Positions 18,684-27,614 of a DNA stretch of 64,000 nucleotides are shown in pieces. The notes beneath the pieces are model-generated. The model did no database searches. It saw only the letters and a list, made by a program, of their open reading frames with translations, and was not told where the DNA came from. The position numbers and the translations under genes were made by a program. Within the stretch, counting starts at the first letter, position 1, and every line of letters begins with the position of its first letter. The DNA comes from Thiomicrorhabdus sp. GTDB taxonomy: Bacteria > Pseudomonadota > Gammaproteobacteria > Thiomicrospirales > Thiomicrospiraceae. The stretch lies in contig NZ_OY782569.1 of NCBI RefSeq assembly GCF_963677875.1, positions 124,001-188,000 of the forward strand, given 5' to 3'.

Positions 18684-20519
18684 ATGTTGTTTGATTCTGT
18701 TGTTATCATGGCTCTCCTGGTGGGTTTTTTAAGTGCGCTTTCCCTTCCTCTTGGCGCACTGACAACCTTGGTGTGGACGCCGGGGGAAAGGGTCGTTGCC
18801 TGGCTGATGGCGTTTGGTGCCGGGGCTTTGCTTTCTGCTGTTACGATTGATCTGTTTGCTCCTTCGATTCATAACGGTGAATTTTTTTCCGTTGCCGCCG
18901 GTTCCATCATCGGCAGTCTGTTTTATCTGTTTCTTAACCGGCAACTCAACCAGAAGGGTGGTTTTTTACGCAAGACGGCCACACTGATCCAATATCTTCG
19001 CCATCAGCAGAAACTGCAAAACAAGCAACTGGTTCTGTCTGCCAAGCGCTTGAAATTATTCGATTCCCTGAGTGTAGAAGATCGTAGGCAGCTCTATTCC
19101 ATGTTTGAAGTTCGCCACTTTAAAGCCAACAGCATTATTTTCCATCAAGGAGATCTGCTGAATGAGTTTTATCTGATTCAAAGCGGTAATGTCAATTTGA
19201 GGAAAGCCTCGCTGGGTTTGAAGGTTGTCGAAGAATTGGAAGAGAATGATGCCTTCGGTTATTTGGGGTTTCTGTCTTCCATGAAAAGCGTATTTGTTGC
19301 CCAGGCCGACGGAGAGGTGACTTTATGGGTTTTAAGTCGAGAGAACCTTAATAGGATGTTGCAGAATTCTCCGTCTTTCTACCAGAGCTTGACCGACTAT
19401 TTGGAACAGGCCACCGAAATCGAAAATTACCTTGTGGACGAACAGGGGCTATCTCAGGAACAAAGCCGACAGCAACTCGAATCTGTTAAAGCGGTTCTCA
19501 AAGAAGAAAAACGGTTGCCGTTCAATCGTGAAGAGCGAGATTTGTACGATCAAGCATTTTATCGGCTCAATCACGCCCGACGCTTTTCGATGTTGCAAAA
19601 CAGCTCTAAAGCCCTGAATGCGGTGATCGCCGGTAATTTGAAATTGAGAACCCTGAAGTCCGGAGAAACCCTGTTTGCACGCAATAGTGATGCGGATCGA
19701 CTGTATCTGCTGGAGAGCGGTACGATACAGTTGATCAACCCGAAAAATCATACGACTTTCTACGAGAAACTCGCTCCGGGAGATTATTTCGGTGGTATGG
19801 CTTTTATTGTCGGAGGTCACCATTCCAGCACCGCCATCGCTACCTCGGATGTTAGTTTCTGGGTGTTGGAAAGAACGGATTTTGAAGCCATTTTAAAGCA
19901 GATTCCCGCGCTGTACGAGCAGCTGGCGGTTTATCTGAAAAACCATCAGATTCACGATTATTTGACCCGGGAGCAACGTCTGACACCGACCAAAGCCGAG
20001 CTTTGGATAAAATCCACCACGAGGCATCTGATTCCCGAAAAACTGCCATCCTTGGCATCGGTTAATCGGCGGGTGTATGAACATCAGGCGGCCTATATGG
20101 CGATCTGGCTGGGAATTTTTCTTGACGGTATTCCCGAATCCTTGATGATCGGTACCCACGTCACGGAAGGCCATTTTCTCAGTATCAGCTTGATTGCGGC
20201 ATTGTTCCTTTCCAACTACCCGGAAGCGCTTTCCAGTTCGGCAAGCATGAAGGAACAAGGTCTTTCTTACAAACAGATTTTCTGGGCGTGGTTCTCTTTG
20301 ATGATTCTCACAGGGCTGGGAGCGGCGATCGGTAGTGTGGCATTGAATGACATCGGCTCAAGCGGCTTTGCTTTGATCAGCGGCATTGCCGCCGGAGCCA
20401 TGTTGACGGTTATTGCCGAAACCATGCTCCCCGAAGCCTATGCCAGAGGCGGCTCGATTGTCGGTTTCGTTACTCTGACGGGCTTTCTCTCAGCACTGCT
20501 GTTTAAACTGTTTGATTGA
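18684..20519 (+). CDS. ZIP-like metal transporter with two inserted cyclic-nucleotide-binding-like domains
   Basis: A 611-residue protein with an unusual layout. Three hydrophobic helices (about 5-28, 36-55, 66-86) are followed by a helical linker. Two cNMP-binding/Crp-like beta-barrel domains come next (about 125-230, ending TLWVLSRENL; and about 305-410, ending SFWVLERTDF). A C-terminal set of about five helices (470-611) carries the ZIP-like acidic/proline motifs DGIPES (481-486) and NYPEAL (511-516). The phosphate-binding Glu/Arg pair typical of cAMP-binding domains is not obvious in either barrel, so ligand binding is uncertain. It is a single gene, convergent with bcsC. Confidence 0.75.
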   Translation: MLFDSVVIMALLVGFLSALSLPLGALTTLVWTPGERVVAWLMAFGAGALLSAVTIDLFAPSIHNGEFFSVAAGSIIGSLFYLFLNRQLNQKGGFLRKTATLIQYLRHQQKLQNKQLVLSAKRLKLFDSLSVEDRRQLYSMFEVRHFKANSIIFHQGDLLNEFYLIQSGNVNLRKASLGLKVVEELEENDAFGYLGFLSSMKSVFVAQADGEVTLWVLSRENLNRMLQNSPSFYQSLTDYLEQATEIENYLVDEQGLSQEQSRQQLESVKAVLKEEKRLPFNREERDLYDQAFYRLNHARRFSMLQNSSKALNAVIAGNLKLRTLKSGETLFARNSDADRLYLLESGTIQLINPKNHTTFYEKLAPGDYFGGMAFIVGGHHSSTAIATSDVSFWVLERTDFEAILKQIPALYEQLAVYLKNHQIHDYLTREQRLTPTKAELWIKSTTRHLIPEKLPSLASVNRRVYEHQAAYMAIWLGIFLDGIPESLMIGTHVTEGHFLSISLIAALFLSNYPEALSSSASMKEQGLSYKQIFWAWFSLMILTGLGAAIGSVALNDIGSSGFALISGIAAGAMLTVIAETMLPEAYARGGSIVGFVTLTGFLSALLFKLFD

Positions 20520-20520
20520 C

Positions 20521-20563
20521 GTTTCGCTTAACCCGCCTCTTATCAGAATATTCTTAGCGAAAC
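20521..20563. repeat. Inverted repeat between convergent genes
   Basis: GTTTCGCT (20521-20528) and AGCGAAAC (20556-20563) form an 8-bp stem around a 27-base loop. It begins just after the stop of the ZIP-like gene and includes the stop of bcsC. It may serve as a weak shared terminator. There is no T run. Confidence 0.4.
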
Positions 20564-23500
20564 TCAGAATACGGGGTTAAGGTATCAAAATTGAGTTCCA
20601 GTTTTTGGTAGCGGCCGTTAAAGTGATAGCGTATATAAGAAAAAAATGTCACTGGTTGATATTCGCTGCTACTTTGATATTGGACGCCGCTCCCGAAGAT
20701 CCAGTGTGGAGAAAATTTATATTCAAAACCGCCTTCAAATGCGATGCCGTATGAATGGCTAGAGCTTGAAGATGACTTCAAATCGGTATCGGAATCAAGG
20801 ATTCCCGGTTCTTGAATAAGGTGTGACAGAGAGGTTTCGAGATTCTCATCCAGTGGATAGAGCCGGGTTGAATCGGTTTCGGAATAAGATAAGCTGATCG
20901 AGGGTTGCAATTTCAGACTCCACTTTTCATTTCTCCAGGCATATTTCAGACCGGCGCTGATGGAATAGTATTCTTGGGGGCTGTAATAACCGCCTTGACC
21001 GAAGGTGTAATCACTTAAATCGGTAGCATATGCCCAATGCAGTAAATTAAGAGATCCTGCAAGTAGGGTATCTGGTTTATTGATGTATCGTCGATAATAG
21101 CCTCCCATCACTGCCTGTTTGTGATTGATCAGTGTATTGGTGCCTTGAATTTCATATTGTCCTACCTGAGCCCAGAATCCATTTTTCCCTCCCTGATCGT
21201 AGCTTAAATTCAGGGTTAAACCATTTGAGGTGACGCCGCCGAAGTTTTTTCGGGTGTAGTCATCTTGCAGTCCGGAGAAGGAAAGTATGGAATTGGAGAG
21301 AGGCCGTCTTGACAGGGTGAGGCGCCATCCGATCAGGTTGCGATGATCTTGTATGCTGATTCCGCCAAGCCAGTTCGTTTGGGTGAAACTTTCAGGGGTT
21401 CTTCCGATATCCAGCGCCAAAAAATCGTTTTCCCAGCCGAGAGCGAATCCAACACCGTCCGCCTGTTGAGTTTCATTTGGGCAACCGGATAAGAGTTGAT
21501 TACCCGAATCGTTCAAAAAATTGACATTGCAGTAACCGATTTTCTGCTGATGGCGACTAGAGACATCGCCGGTGAAGGTTCCTGCATTGAGATCAATCAA
21601 TTCGATCTGGGCAAATGCACGGCCACTTCTGACGGGGCGATCGTATTGCAGAAGGGTTGTATTCGCGATCAAATCGGAGGTGCCGCTTTGCGCATCATCC
21701 ACTCTTTGGTTATGGAAGTGATACAAGTGAAGGTGCTGTTCCTGTCGCTGATAGAGTTGTCTTGCATTCTGTTTCAGGTGTAAAACCGGCCAAGTTTCCT
21801 GCTGGTCTGATTGTGAATTGAACAAGTTTTGAGGCGTATCGGTATGCGTACCCGAAAGTGAAATGGATTGTTGCAAGCCTTCGATGAGAACGGCGTAGGC
21901 TCCTGTAATTGATGAGGATTCAAGCGCCTGAGCTTTTTTAGTATATAAGGCAGGATTTTGCGGTGTTTCTTGTATAAGGGCGTCGTAGAGGGTCAGGGCA
22001 TCTTCGGTTTTGCCAACTTGCGCCAGTTGATCGGCAATGAGTGTTTTCAGCTCGGGCAGCTGTTCTTGCGTCGAAGTCGGCAGACTGTTGAACAGTTTCA
22101 AGGCAGTATCCACCTTTTTTTGCTGTAGATAACAGCGAATCAGTCCGTCGTTTGCTCTGATTGATTGTGGAGAGAGTGTCAGGGCGATTTGAAAATGCTG
22201 CAATGCGGACTGCGTTTTTTTCTTTTCGAGATACCAATTTCCCATCAATAATGCCTTGCTCTCTGACAAGCCGCCGGTATTTAAAAGCATTTCCGCCTGG
22301 AGAACTTTATTTTCGGAAAGCAGTGTGCGCGCTTTGCGGATTTGGTTCTTTTGTTCCAGATCCGAGAGAAATGTTTGCATTTTGGGAGTAAGGCGTTCGT
22401 TACCGGCTGATCGCAAAATTTTGATGGCCTGATCGAGTTGATCAGGACTGTTCAAGCTTAGAGCGTAGGCGTAATATGCTTCGATATTGGGATTGGCCGA
22501 TGTTTTTTGCGCTTCCAGTAGCGTTTTAAAACGTTTTGGGCTCTCTTCCGGAGGCAAGGTATGCCGTTCTATTTTGCTGAGTTTAAAAATCAGCCATGGA
22601 TCATTCGGGTGATATTGCAAAGCTTGCAGGGTGCTTTTTCGAGCAGCCTCCCATTGCGCGAGTTGGATTTGCTTGTCTGCGGTGATGATCAGTTGATTTG
22701 CCATTTCCGATTTATGACGTTTCTGCAGTCGGGTAAACAAAGATTGCATGGAAGCATCCCAAAGCGGTTGCACTTGCTTAAGTACTTTTATGGCGGGCAG
22801 GATCAGATCATTCTGCGAGAGAGCCAGAGCATAAGCATAAAAAACTTCAGCATTATTTGGTTGGTGCTGCGATAGTTTACGAAATTCGTTCAAGCTGAGT
22901 AAGGGCTGTCGGTTTTCAAGCTCGATTTTGTTAATTCTGTACAGGAGCCACGGATCCGAATTATCCAGACGGAAGTTTTTGTAGCGTAGTTGAACTTCCG
23001 TTTCCCAGTCGCCATTTCTGGCAGCAATGGCGGCCAACAGCTCGTAATTTTCCCGTTGTACGTTTTTGCGGAGTTCGGTGAATTTTTCAAGAGGAAAGCG
23101 GTGTGGGTTTTGTAAAATTCGCAATGCTTTTTTCAGACTGGATTCCGTTGCCTGTTGGCGATATAGGTCAAGCAGTTTCAGTGAGGTCGTTTGCTTGTTA
23201 TGACTCAACGAAAGTGCTTTCAAATAGTGATTTTCCGCTTCCTTCCAGCGTTTTGCAGCATGAGCCAGTGTTGCCTGTTTCAGCTCGTAAACTGCGCGCT
23301 TTGAGGCGGTGCTTTTGTGATTTTGGGTCGCGTGAGAAGAGGTATTTTTGGCAACATTGGCATCTAATTGTAATGACGGGTTTGCTGTGGATATCGAAGC
23401 GGACTGGTGACTTTTTCCATTCAATGAATGCTCTTTTCTTGATGTAAGGTAGTCTGTATGAGCCCCCGGGTAGAGCATTTTATAACGCAGGATTGCTTGC

Positions 23501-24210
23501 TGCTTTTTATGTCCGTCGGGCAGGCGCTTGATATAACTGAATTCCAGTTCTGAAGCCTGCCAACGAGAGCCAGGTTGTTTGGCGAGCCAGGCTAGCATAC
23601 TCAGTGCTTGCTGATCTCGTTTCTGTTGGAGAAATAGTTCGGCCAAACGGTATCGGAGTCTGGCATTTTCAGGATAAAGTCGGTCGTATTCCTGTAATTG
23701 ACGAAGACTCGTTTTTATGGACTGATCGCTTCTGCTTTTTAATAGCAGATAATCTAAACGATACTGAAACGTCGGAGGTTCACCATCAAAAAAATCTGTG
23801 TAGGCGCGGATTGCTTGGTTTATTTTGCCGGATCGCTTCAACAACGCAAGGTGATTAAGAGCGGATTGAGCATCCTCGCGGATGATTTTAATGAGTTTTT
23901 TCGCTTCGATGTAGTCTGCTGATTCCGGTGCCAGAATATGGAGTTGTTTGAGGTATTTTTCGGCTTCATTACTCTGCTTCTCGGCGAGACTGATTTTAAG
24001 TGCCGCCAAGAGAGATTGTGTTGTCGGTACAGCCTGAATTTTGTTCAGTTTCGACAGCGTCTCTTTCATTAGGGGAATGTCTTCTCTGGCTTCCGCATAA
24101 CGGATTTGTTGTAGTAATTCCGCCGCTTGAGCCTGGACGAGCGGATTCGTTGGCTGAGAGTATCCTGTTGAACTGATCGTGATTAGGATAAGAGATACAA
24201 GGAATTTCAT
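20554..24210 (-). CDS. bcsC: Cellulose synthase outer-membrane subunit BcsC
   Basis: A 1218-residue export protein with a Sec signal peptide (first about 18 residues, cleavage near GYS). A long array of tetratricopeptide repeats covers roughly residues 25-780 (repeated patterns such as NPWLLYRINKIELENRQP and AYALALSQND). A C-terminal domain of about 350 residues then forms the BcsC-type outer-membrane beta-barrel (alternating strands such as GWRLTLSRRPLSNS). TPRs span the periplasm and the barrel lets cellulose out. Its GTG/ATG start overlaps the bcsZ stop by 4 bases. Last gene of the bcs operon. Confidence 0.92.
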   Translation of the reverse strand: MKFLVSLILITISSTGYSQPTNPLVQAQAAELLQQIRYAEAREDIPLMKETLSKLNKIQAVPTTQSLLAALKISLAEKQSNEAEKYLKQLHILAPESADYIEAKKLIKIIREDAQSALNHLALLKRSGKINQAIRAYTDFFDGEPPTFQYRLDYLLLKSRSDQSIKTSLRQLQEYDRLYPENARLRYRLAELFLQQKRDQQALSMLAWLAKQPGSRWQASELEFSYIKRLPDGHKKQQAILRYKMLYPGAHTDYLTSRKEHSLNGKSHQSASISTANPSLQLDANVAKNTSSHATQNHKSTASKRAVYELKQATLAHAAKRWKEAENHYLKALSLSHNKQTTSLKLLDLYRQQATESSLKKALRILQNPHRFPLEKFTELRKNVQRENYELLAAIAARNGDWETEVQLRYKNFRLDNSDPWLLYRINKIELENRQPLLSLNEFRKLSQHQPNNAEVFYAYALALSQNDLILPAIKVLKQVQPLWDASMQSLFTRLQKRHKSEMANQLIITADKQIQLAQWEAARKSTLQALQYHPNDPWLIFKLSKIERHTLPPEESPKRFKTLLEAQKTSANPNIEAYYAYALSLNSPDQLDQAIKILRSAGNERLTPKMQTFLSDLEQKNQIRKARTLLSENKVLQAEMLLNTGGLSESKALLMGNWYLEKKKTQSALQHFQIALTLSPQSIRANDGLIRCYLQQKKVDTALKLFNSLPTSTQEQLPELKTLIADQLAQVGKTEDALTLYDALIQETPQNPALYTKKAQALESSSITGAYAVLIEGLQQSISLSGTHTDTPQNLFNSQSDQQETWPVLHLKQNARQLYQRQEQHLHLYHFHNQRVDDAQSGTSDLIANTTLLQYDRPVRSGRAFAQIELIDLNAGTFTGDVSSRHQQKIGYCNVNFLNDSGNQLLSGCPNETQQADGVGFALGWENDFLALDIGRTPESFTQTNWLGGISIQDHRNLIGWRLTLSRRPLSNSILSFSGLQDDYTRKNFGGVTSNGLTLNLSYDQGGKNGFWAQVGQYEIQGTNTLINHKQAVMGGYYRRYINKPDTLLAGSLNLLHWAYATDLSDYTFGQGGYYSPQEYYSISAGLKYAWRNEKWSLKLQPSISLSYSETDSTRLYPLDENLETSLSHLIQEPGILDSDTDLKSSSSSSHSYGIAFEGGFEYKFSPHWIFGSGVQYQSSSEYQPVTFFSYIRYHFNGRYQKLELNFDTLTPYSEFR

Positions 24211-25310
24211 TTTGTTTTGCGACTCAGAAGCAAAGTTCCGTCCTGATTAAACGAATAACGTCCCTGCAACCATCCCAAAGCAAACAGTCCTAAAACCTGA
24301 GTATAGTAATTTTTCGGGTTGGTTAAACCATCAAGGCATTTTTGAATATTTTCTAATAACAAATCGTTTTCGCCGGATGATGCTAAAAAAGGCAAGAGTG
24401 CGCAGGCAGATGATGCCGGTTTTCGAGCATTGAGAATCTCGCCGGATATACTGAGTTTTTCCGGCATTCCATGATGTTTCCTGATGATTTCGAGCAATGG
24501 CGAGTAGTGTTTTAATAGACGGTTTTTGGTTTCGCTGGTGGCCAGAATTCCGGCCCATAGATAATTTCGAACCGCATCGTAGCTACCGGTGTGTTCGGTG
24601 TTTTCAGTATGGTAATAACCTTTTTGAGGGCGGTAGAGAACCCAGTCGGGGCTAAGGCCGTAGGGTGCCGAATCGACAAGAAATTGCAAGCTGTTTCGCT
24701 GAACGGGTTCCCACAGCGGTGCGATGGATGTAAAGCGTTGCAGAAGAAAGGGAGGGAGATAACTGGGATTGAGTTTCCAATAGAGAATGTTATCGGCATC
24801 CTTACGTTCAAAATGGTTTTGCGCCGGTAACAGCATCAATCCGAGTCCGCGGATGTTTTTCAGGCTGTAGACAGCTGTCAACCATAGGAGGTTTTCACCG
24901 AATGTCTTATAGGCCGGGTTTTTCCAGATACGACCGGCTTCCAACAGGGTGTATGCCATCCATAAATCGGCATCGGTTGCATTGTTGTGATCGAGAATTT
25001 CCCATTGACCGTGTTTGTTTTGGCCCCACTTCCAAGCCGGAAGGTTTTGATTTTTTTCTTTGACGACAAGATTATCCTGTGTCCAGGAAAGCAATTTGCG
25101 AAAGGTAGCTTGATCATTGGCGACCAAAGCGAAAAACAGTGCATAAGCCTGACCTTCCGACGTCGTGATGGATTGACTCCAATCAATCACTCTGCCGTCC
25201 TCGGAAAGATTATGGGTTTTGAAGGCTTCCCACAGTGGCCAGCTGGATTCGGCAGCAGACGAAAGAGACCATGTCAGAAGACAGAAAATTCCGCAAATCG
25301 CTTTTGTCAT
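24207..25310 (-). CDS. bcsZ: Periplasmic endo-1,4-beta-glucanase BcsZ (GH8)
   Basis: A cellulase of glycoside hydrolase family 8 that trims nascent cellulose in the periplasm. The start at 25310 (MTKAICG) overlaps the bcsB stop as ATGA and gives a clear signal peptide ending SSAAES. A longer frame from 25373 is not needed. The catalytic acid is in TTSEGQAYALFFAL (about E52), and acidic residues follow in ATDADLWMAY and GSYDAVRNYLW (about D245), matching E55 and D243 of E. coli BcsZ. 367 residues, normal for the family. Confidence 0.93.
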   Translation of the reverse strand: MTKAICGIFCLLTWSLSSAAESSWPLWEAFKTHNLSEDGRVIDWSQSITTSEGQAYALFFALVANDQATFRKLLSWTQDNLVVKEKNQNLPAWKWGQNKHGQWEILDHNNATDADLWMAYTLLEAGRIWKNPAYKTFGENLLWLTAVYSLKNIRGLGLMLLPAQNHFERKDADNILYWKLNPSYLPPFLLQRFTSIAPLWEPVQRNSLQFLVDSAPYGLSPDWVLYRPQKGYYHTENTEHTGSYDAVRNYLWAGILATSETKNRLLKHYSPLLEIIRKHHGMPEKLSISGEILNARKPASSACALLPFLASSGENDLLLENIQKCLDGLTNPKNYYTQVLGLFALGWLQGRYSFNQDGTLLLSRKTK

Positions 25311-27601
25311 TTTGGCGTTTCCTGTTCGTAAAGCGTTTGCCGGCGTTTGCTTTGACGGTGGAGAAAAATCCATAATAAAAAAGCAGCGGAAAGTACTGTT
25401 AGTAAGGTAAAAAAGATTGACCAGAGAGAATTATCTGCCACTTTATTCCACAGAAATAACCACCAGGGGATTTCACCGATCTTATATTGCGGGCCGACGG
25501 CATAGGCGGTTATGCCACTGTTTCTTACAACAGAAATACTTCCTTGTATCTGGTGCTTTTCGGCTTGAGGCGAAAGAGTTTTCGCGGCAAGTTCATAATC
25601 GGCATCGGATTGTGCCAGTATGCCGAGAATCGTTCTTTCGCTGAAATAAGGGGATTCCATCTCGGCAACTGCAGCGATAGCTCCTCTGGCATAGCTGAAT
25701 GTGCGAACTTCCTCCTGCTGGTCTATCGGAATCATTCGTTTAGAAGGGGGATTCATAGACAGCGTTTCAACGTCTTTCAATTCAAGAAAGTGAGAGGCAT
25801 ATTGGTTCAGTTCCTGTGGTAAAGTTCCGAGAATAATCACATCTTTATCGGTTTTTTTCACCTTTTCCCAGTCGTTTGAGACTGTCAGTTTGTAAGCCGG
25901 TAGACCAGACTCTTTGGAAAGAGACATCACCGTATTTAGCAGAGTCTGCAACATGGGTTTGCTCATAGTCTTCGGAACCAGTATCTGGGTTTCCGATAAA
26001 TCCGCTGTCTTGGTAAAAGGGAAGCCGCTTTGCGCGAATACCGATAAGTTTGGCATCTGAATATAGTGAAACGAATGGCGAAAATCGATGCTGGAACGAG
26101 GTTCGATCGACGAATAGACTTCCGGTGGAAGGGTGGTCTCGCAATACCCTGTACGACTGCTTGAGACGGTTCCAATATAGGAAAAGTTAAAACTCAGACG
26201 GTTTTGGTACGGAAGATCAATTGGGGTACGGAACCAGGCATTAAGTTTTTTGGATTTATGCTCGGTTGAAGTTTGCAACCCATTTTCATTTTGCTGTAGC
26301 GGCGTCGATAGAATCAGCTCATAGTTGAGATGTGTGTTTAAAACGGAGCCTTTTAAATCGGTAGGAGGCTCGGTATGTCGGTAATAAATTTCAAGAGGGA
26401 AGTCTTGATTTTTTTGTGTAACCAGATCGGGAGGCAACTTGAAATCCAAGAAAACAGGGGAAGGATTCAGGCCGTTTCTTTGTAATTGTTGCGGATAATC
26501 CATTAGTTCTGAAAACTCGATTTTTCGGTCTGTAGCAAGCCAGTTTGGTGCGTCGTAGGCCCGCCGTTGCGGGAGAAAAGGGGCTTGTAGAACTTCAACT
26601 GAACTGCCACGAAGGACGGCAGGATTCAGGCTGAGTGTCTGCGCAAGAGGGATTAATTCATCAGATGTTCCGGCCATTAAGAGCAAAACTTTGACATAAG
26701 GGTTTTCCGGATGATTAATCAGTTTCAAGGTCGGCTTTTCAACGTCAGGGTATAAAGTCTTGTCCTGTAGCCAGGCCGGTCGCTGCCGGTTACTGGCAAA
26801 TACCACAGAGGCATTCGGAAAAGAATGGCCGTTTTTGGGCGTTACAGCGGGTTTATCGACCTCTACTTTGACGGAAAGTTTGCGCCATTGGCTCTGACTT
26901 GCAAAATACGAGGCGAGAATAGCTGCCGCCTGCTGAAAGTCTGTGTTAGCCTTTTTTGGAAAAATAAATGGGATGGAGATGGCGTCATCCCGGGCAAAAT
27001 GATCGAAAAATGGATTGGGAAAGTAGCTTAAATCATTTGTTGCTAAAAGGCTCTGCTCACTAACTTCCAGAGTGGAGTGGTTGGAGAGACTGAGCCAGAT
27101 AATGTTATTCGCAATATCTTCACATTCTTCTTTATAGTGGCCGATGAATGCTATGTGCAGCTGATTTGTGTTTTTAATTGAACGGGAATTAAGTGGAAGC
27201 TGTACTTGTTTTGTCTGTCCAATGTCGGAGGCCGTTAAAGGGATGACACTGTTTAATTCGCCGTTTAAATATATTCGTAAATGCGAGAAACCGGGCAGCA
27301 GTGAAGGCGATGAGGTGAAGGTTAAATTCAAGGTTGCTTTAGTCGCAATGCGGTCGCTTCGTTGGGTAAAGTTGAAGTAGAAGTCTTGGTTCACCCCAGT
27401 GAGTAAAATGTCTTTACTGTCGTTTCCGTAGCCGAGCCTTAATTTTGAAGTCCAGTTGGGAACCGGAGGGGAATAAGGTTGCGGTGTCTCGGAAAGACTG
27501 TCTTCCACCTTGAGTGCAGCAGAATAGCCGACAACCGGTGACAGCAGGAAAAAAGCGAAAATGACATTTGATGCGATAATCTTTGCAAGAGAGTCTTTCA
27601 T
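25307..27601 (-). CDS. bcsB: Cellulose synthase regulatory subunit BcsB
   Basis: BcsB is the periplasmic, membrane-anchored partner of BcsA that guides the glucan chain. From the chosen start at 27601 (MKDSLAKII), 13 bases after bcsA and preceded by AAGG, the protein has 764 residues, close to E. coli BcsB. A frame extending to 27958 overlaps bcsA and is rejected. It has a signal peptide (ending GYSAA), two carbohydrate-binding plus flavodoxin-like modules, and a single C-terminal transmembrane helix near residues 725-745 (WSIFFTLLTVLSAAFLLWIF) that packs on BcsA. Confidence 0.92.
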   Translation of the reverse strand: MKDSLAKIIASNVIFAFFLLSPVVGYSAALKVEDSLSETPQPYSPPVPNWTSKLRLGYGNDSKDILLTGVNQDFYFNFTQRSDRIATKATLNLTFTSSPSLLPGFSHLRIYLNGELNSVIPLTASDIGQTKQVQLPLNSRSIKNTNQLHIAFIGHYKEECEDIANNIIWLSLSNHSTLEVSEQSLLATNDLSYFPNPFFDHFARDDAISIPFIFPKKANTDFQQAAAILASYFASQSQWRKLSVKVEVDKPAVTPKNGHSFPNASVVFASNRQRPAWLQDKTLYPDVEKPTLKLINHPENPYVKVLLLMAGTSDELIPLAQTLSLNPAVLRGSSVEVLQAPFLPQRRAYDAPNWLATDRKIEFSELMDYPQQLQRNGLNPSPVFLDFKLPPDLVTQKNQDFPLEIYYRHTEPPTDLKGSVLNTHLNYELILSTPLQQNENGLQTSTEHKSKKLNAWFRTPIDLPYQNRLSFNFSYIGTVSSSRTGYCETTLPPEVYSSIEPRSSIDFRHSFHYIQMPNLSVFAQSGFPFTKTADLSETQILVPKTMSKPMLQTLLNTVMSLSKESGLPAYKLTVSNDWEKVKKTDKDVIILGTLPQELNQYASHFLELKDVETLSMNPPSKRMIPIDQQEEVRTFSYARGAIAAVAEMESPYFSERTILGILAQSDADYELAAKTLSPQAEKHQIQGSISVVRNSGITAYAVGPQYKIGEIPWWLFLWNKVADNSLWSIFFTLLTVLSAAFLLWIFLHRQSKRRQTLYEQETPK

Positions 27602-27614
27602 AAAAACCTTTAAA

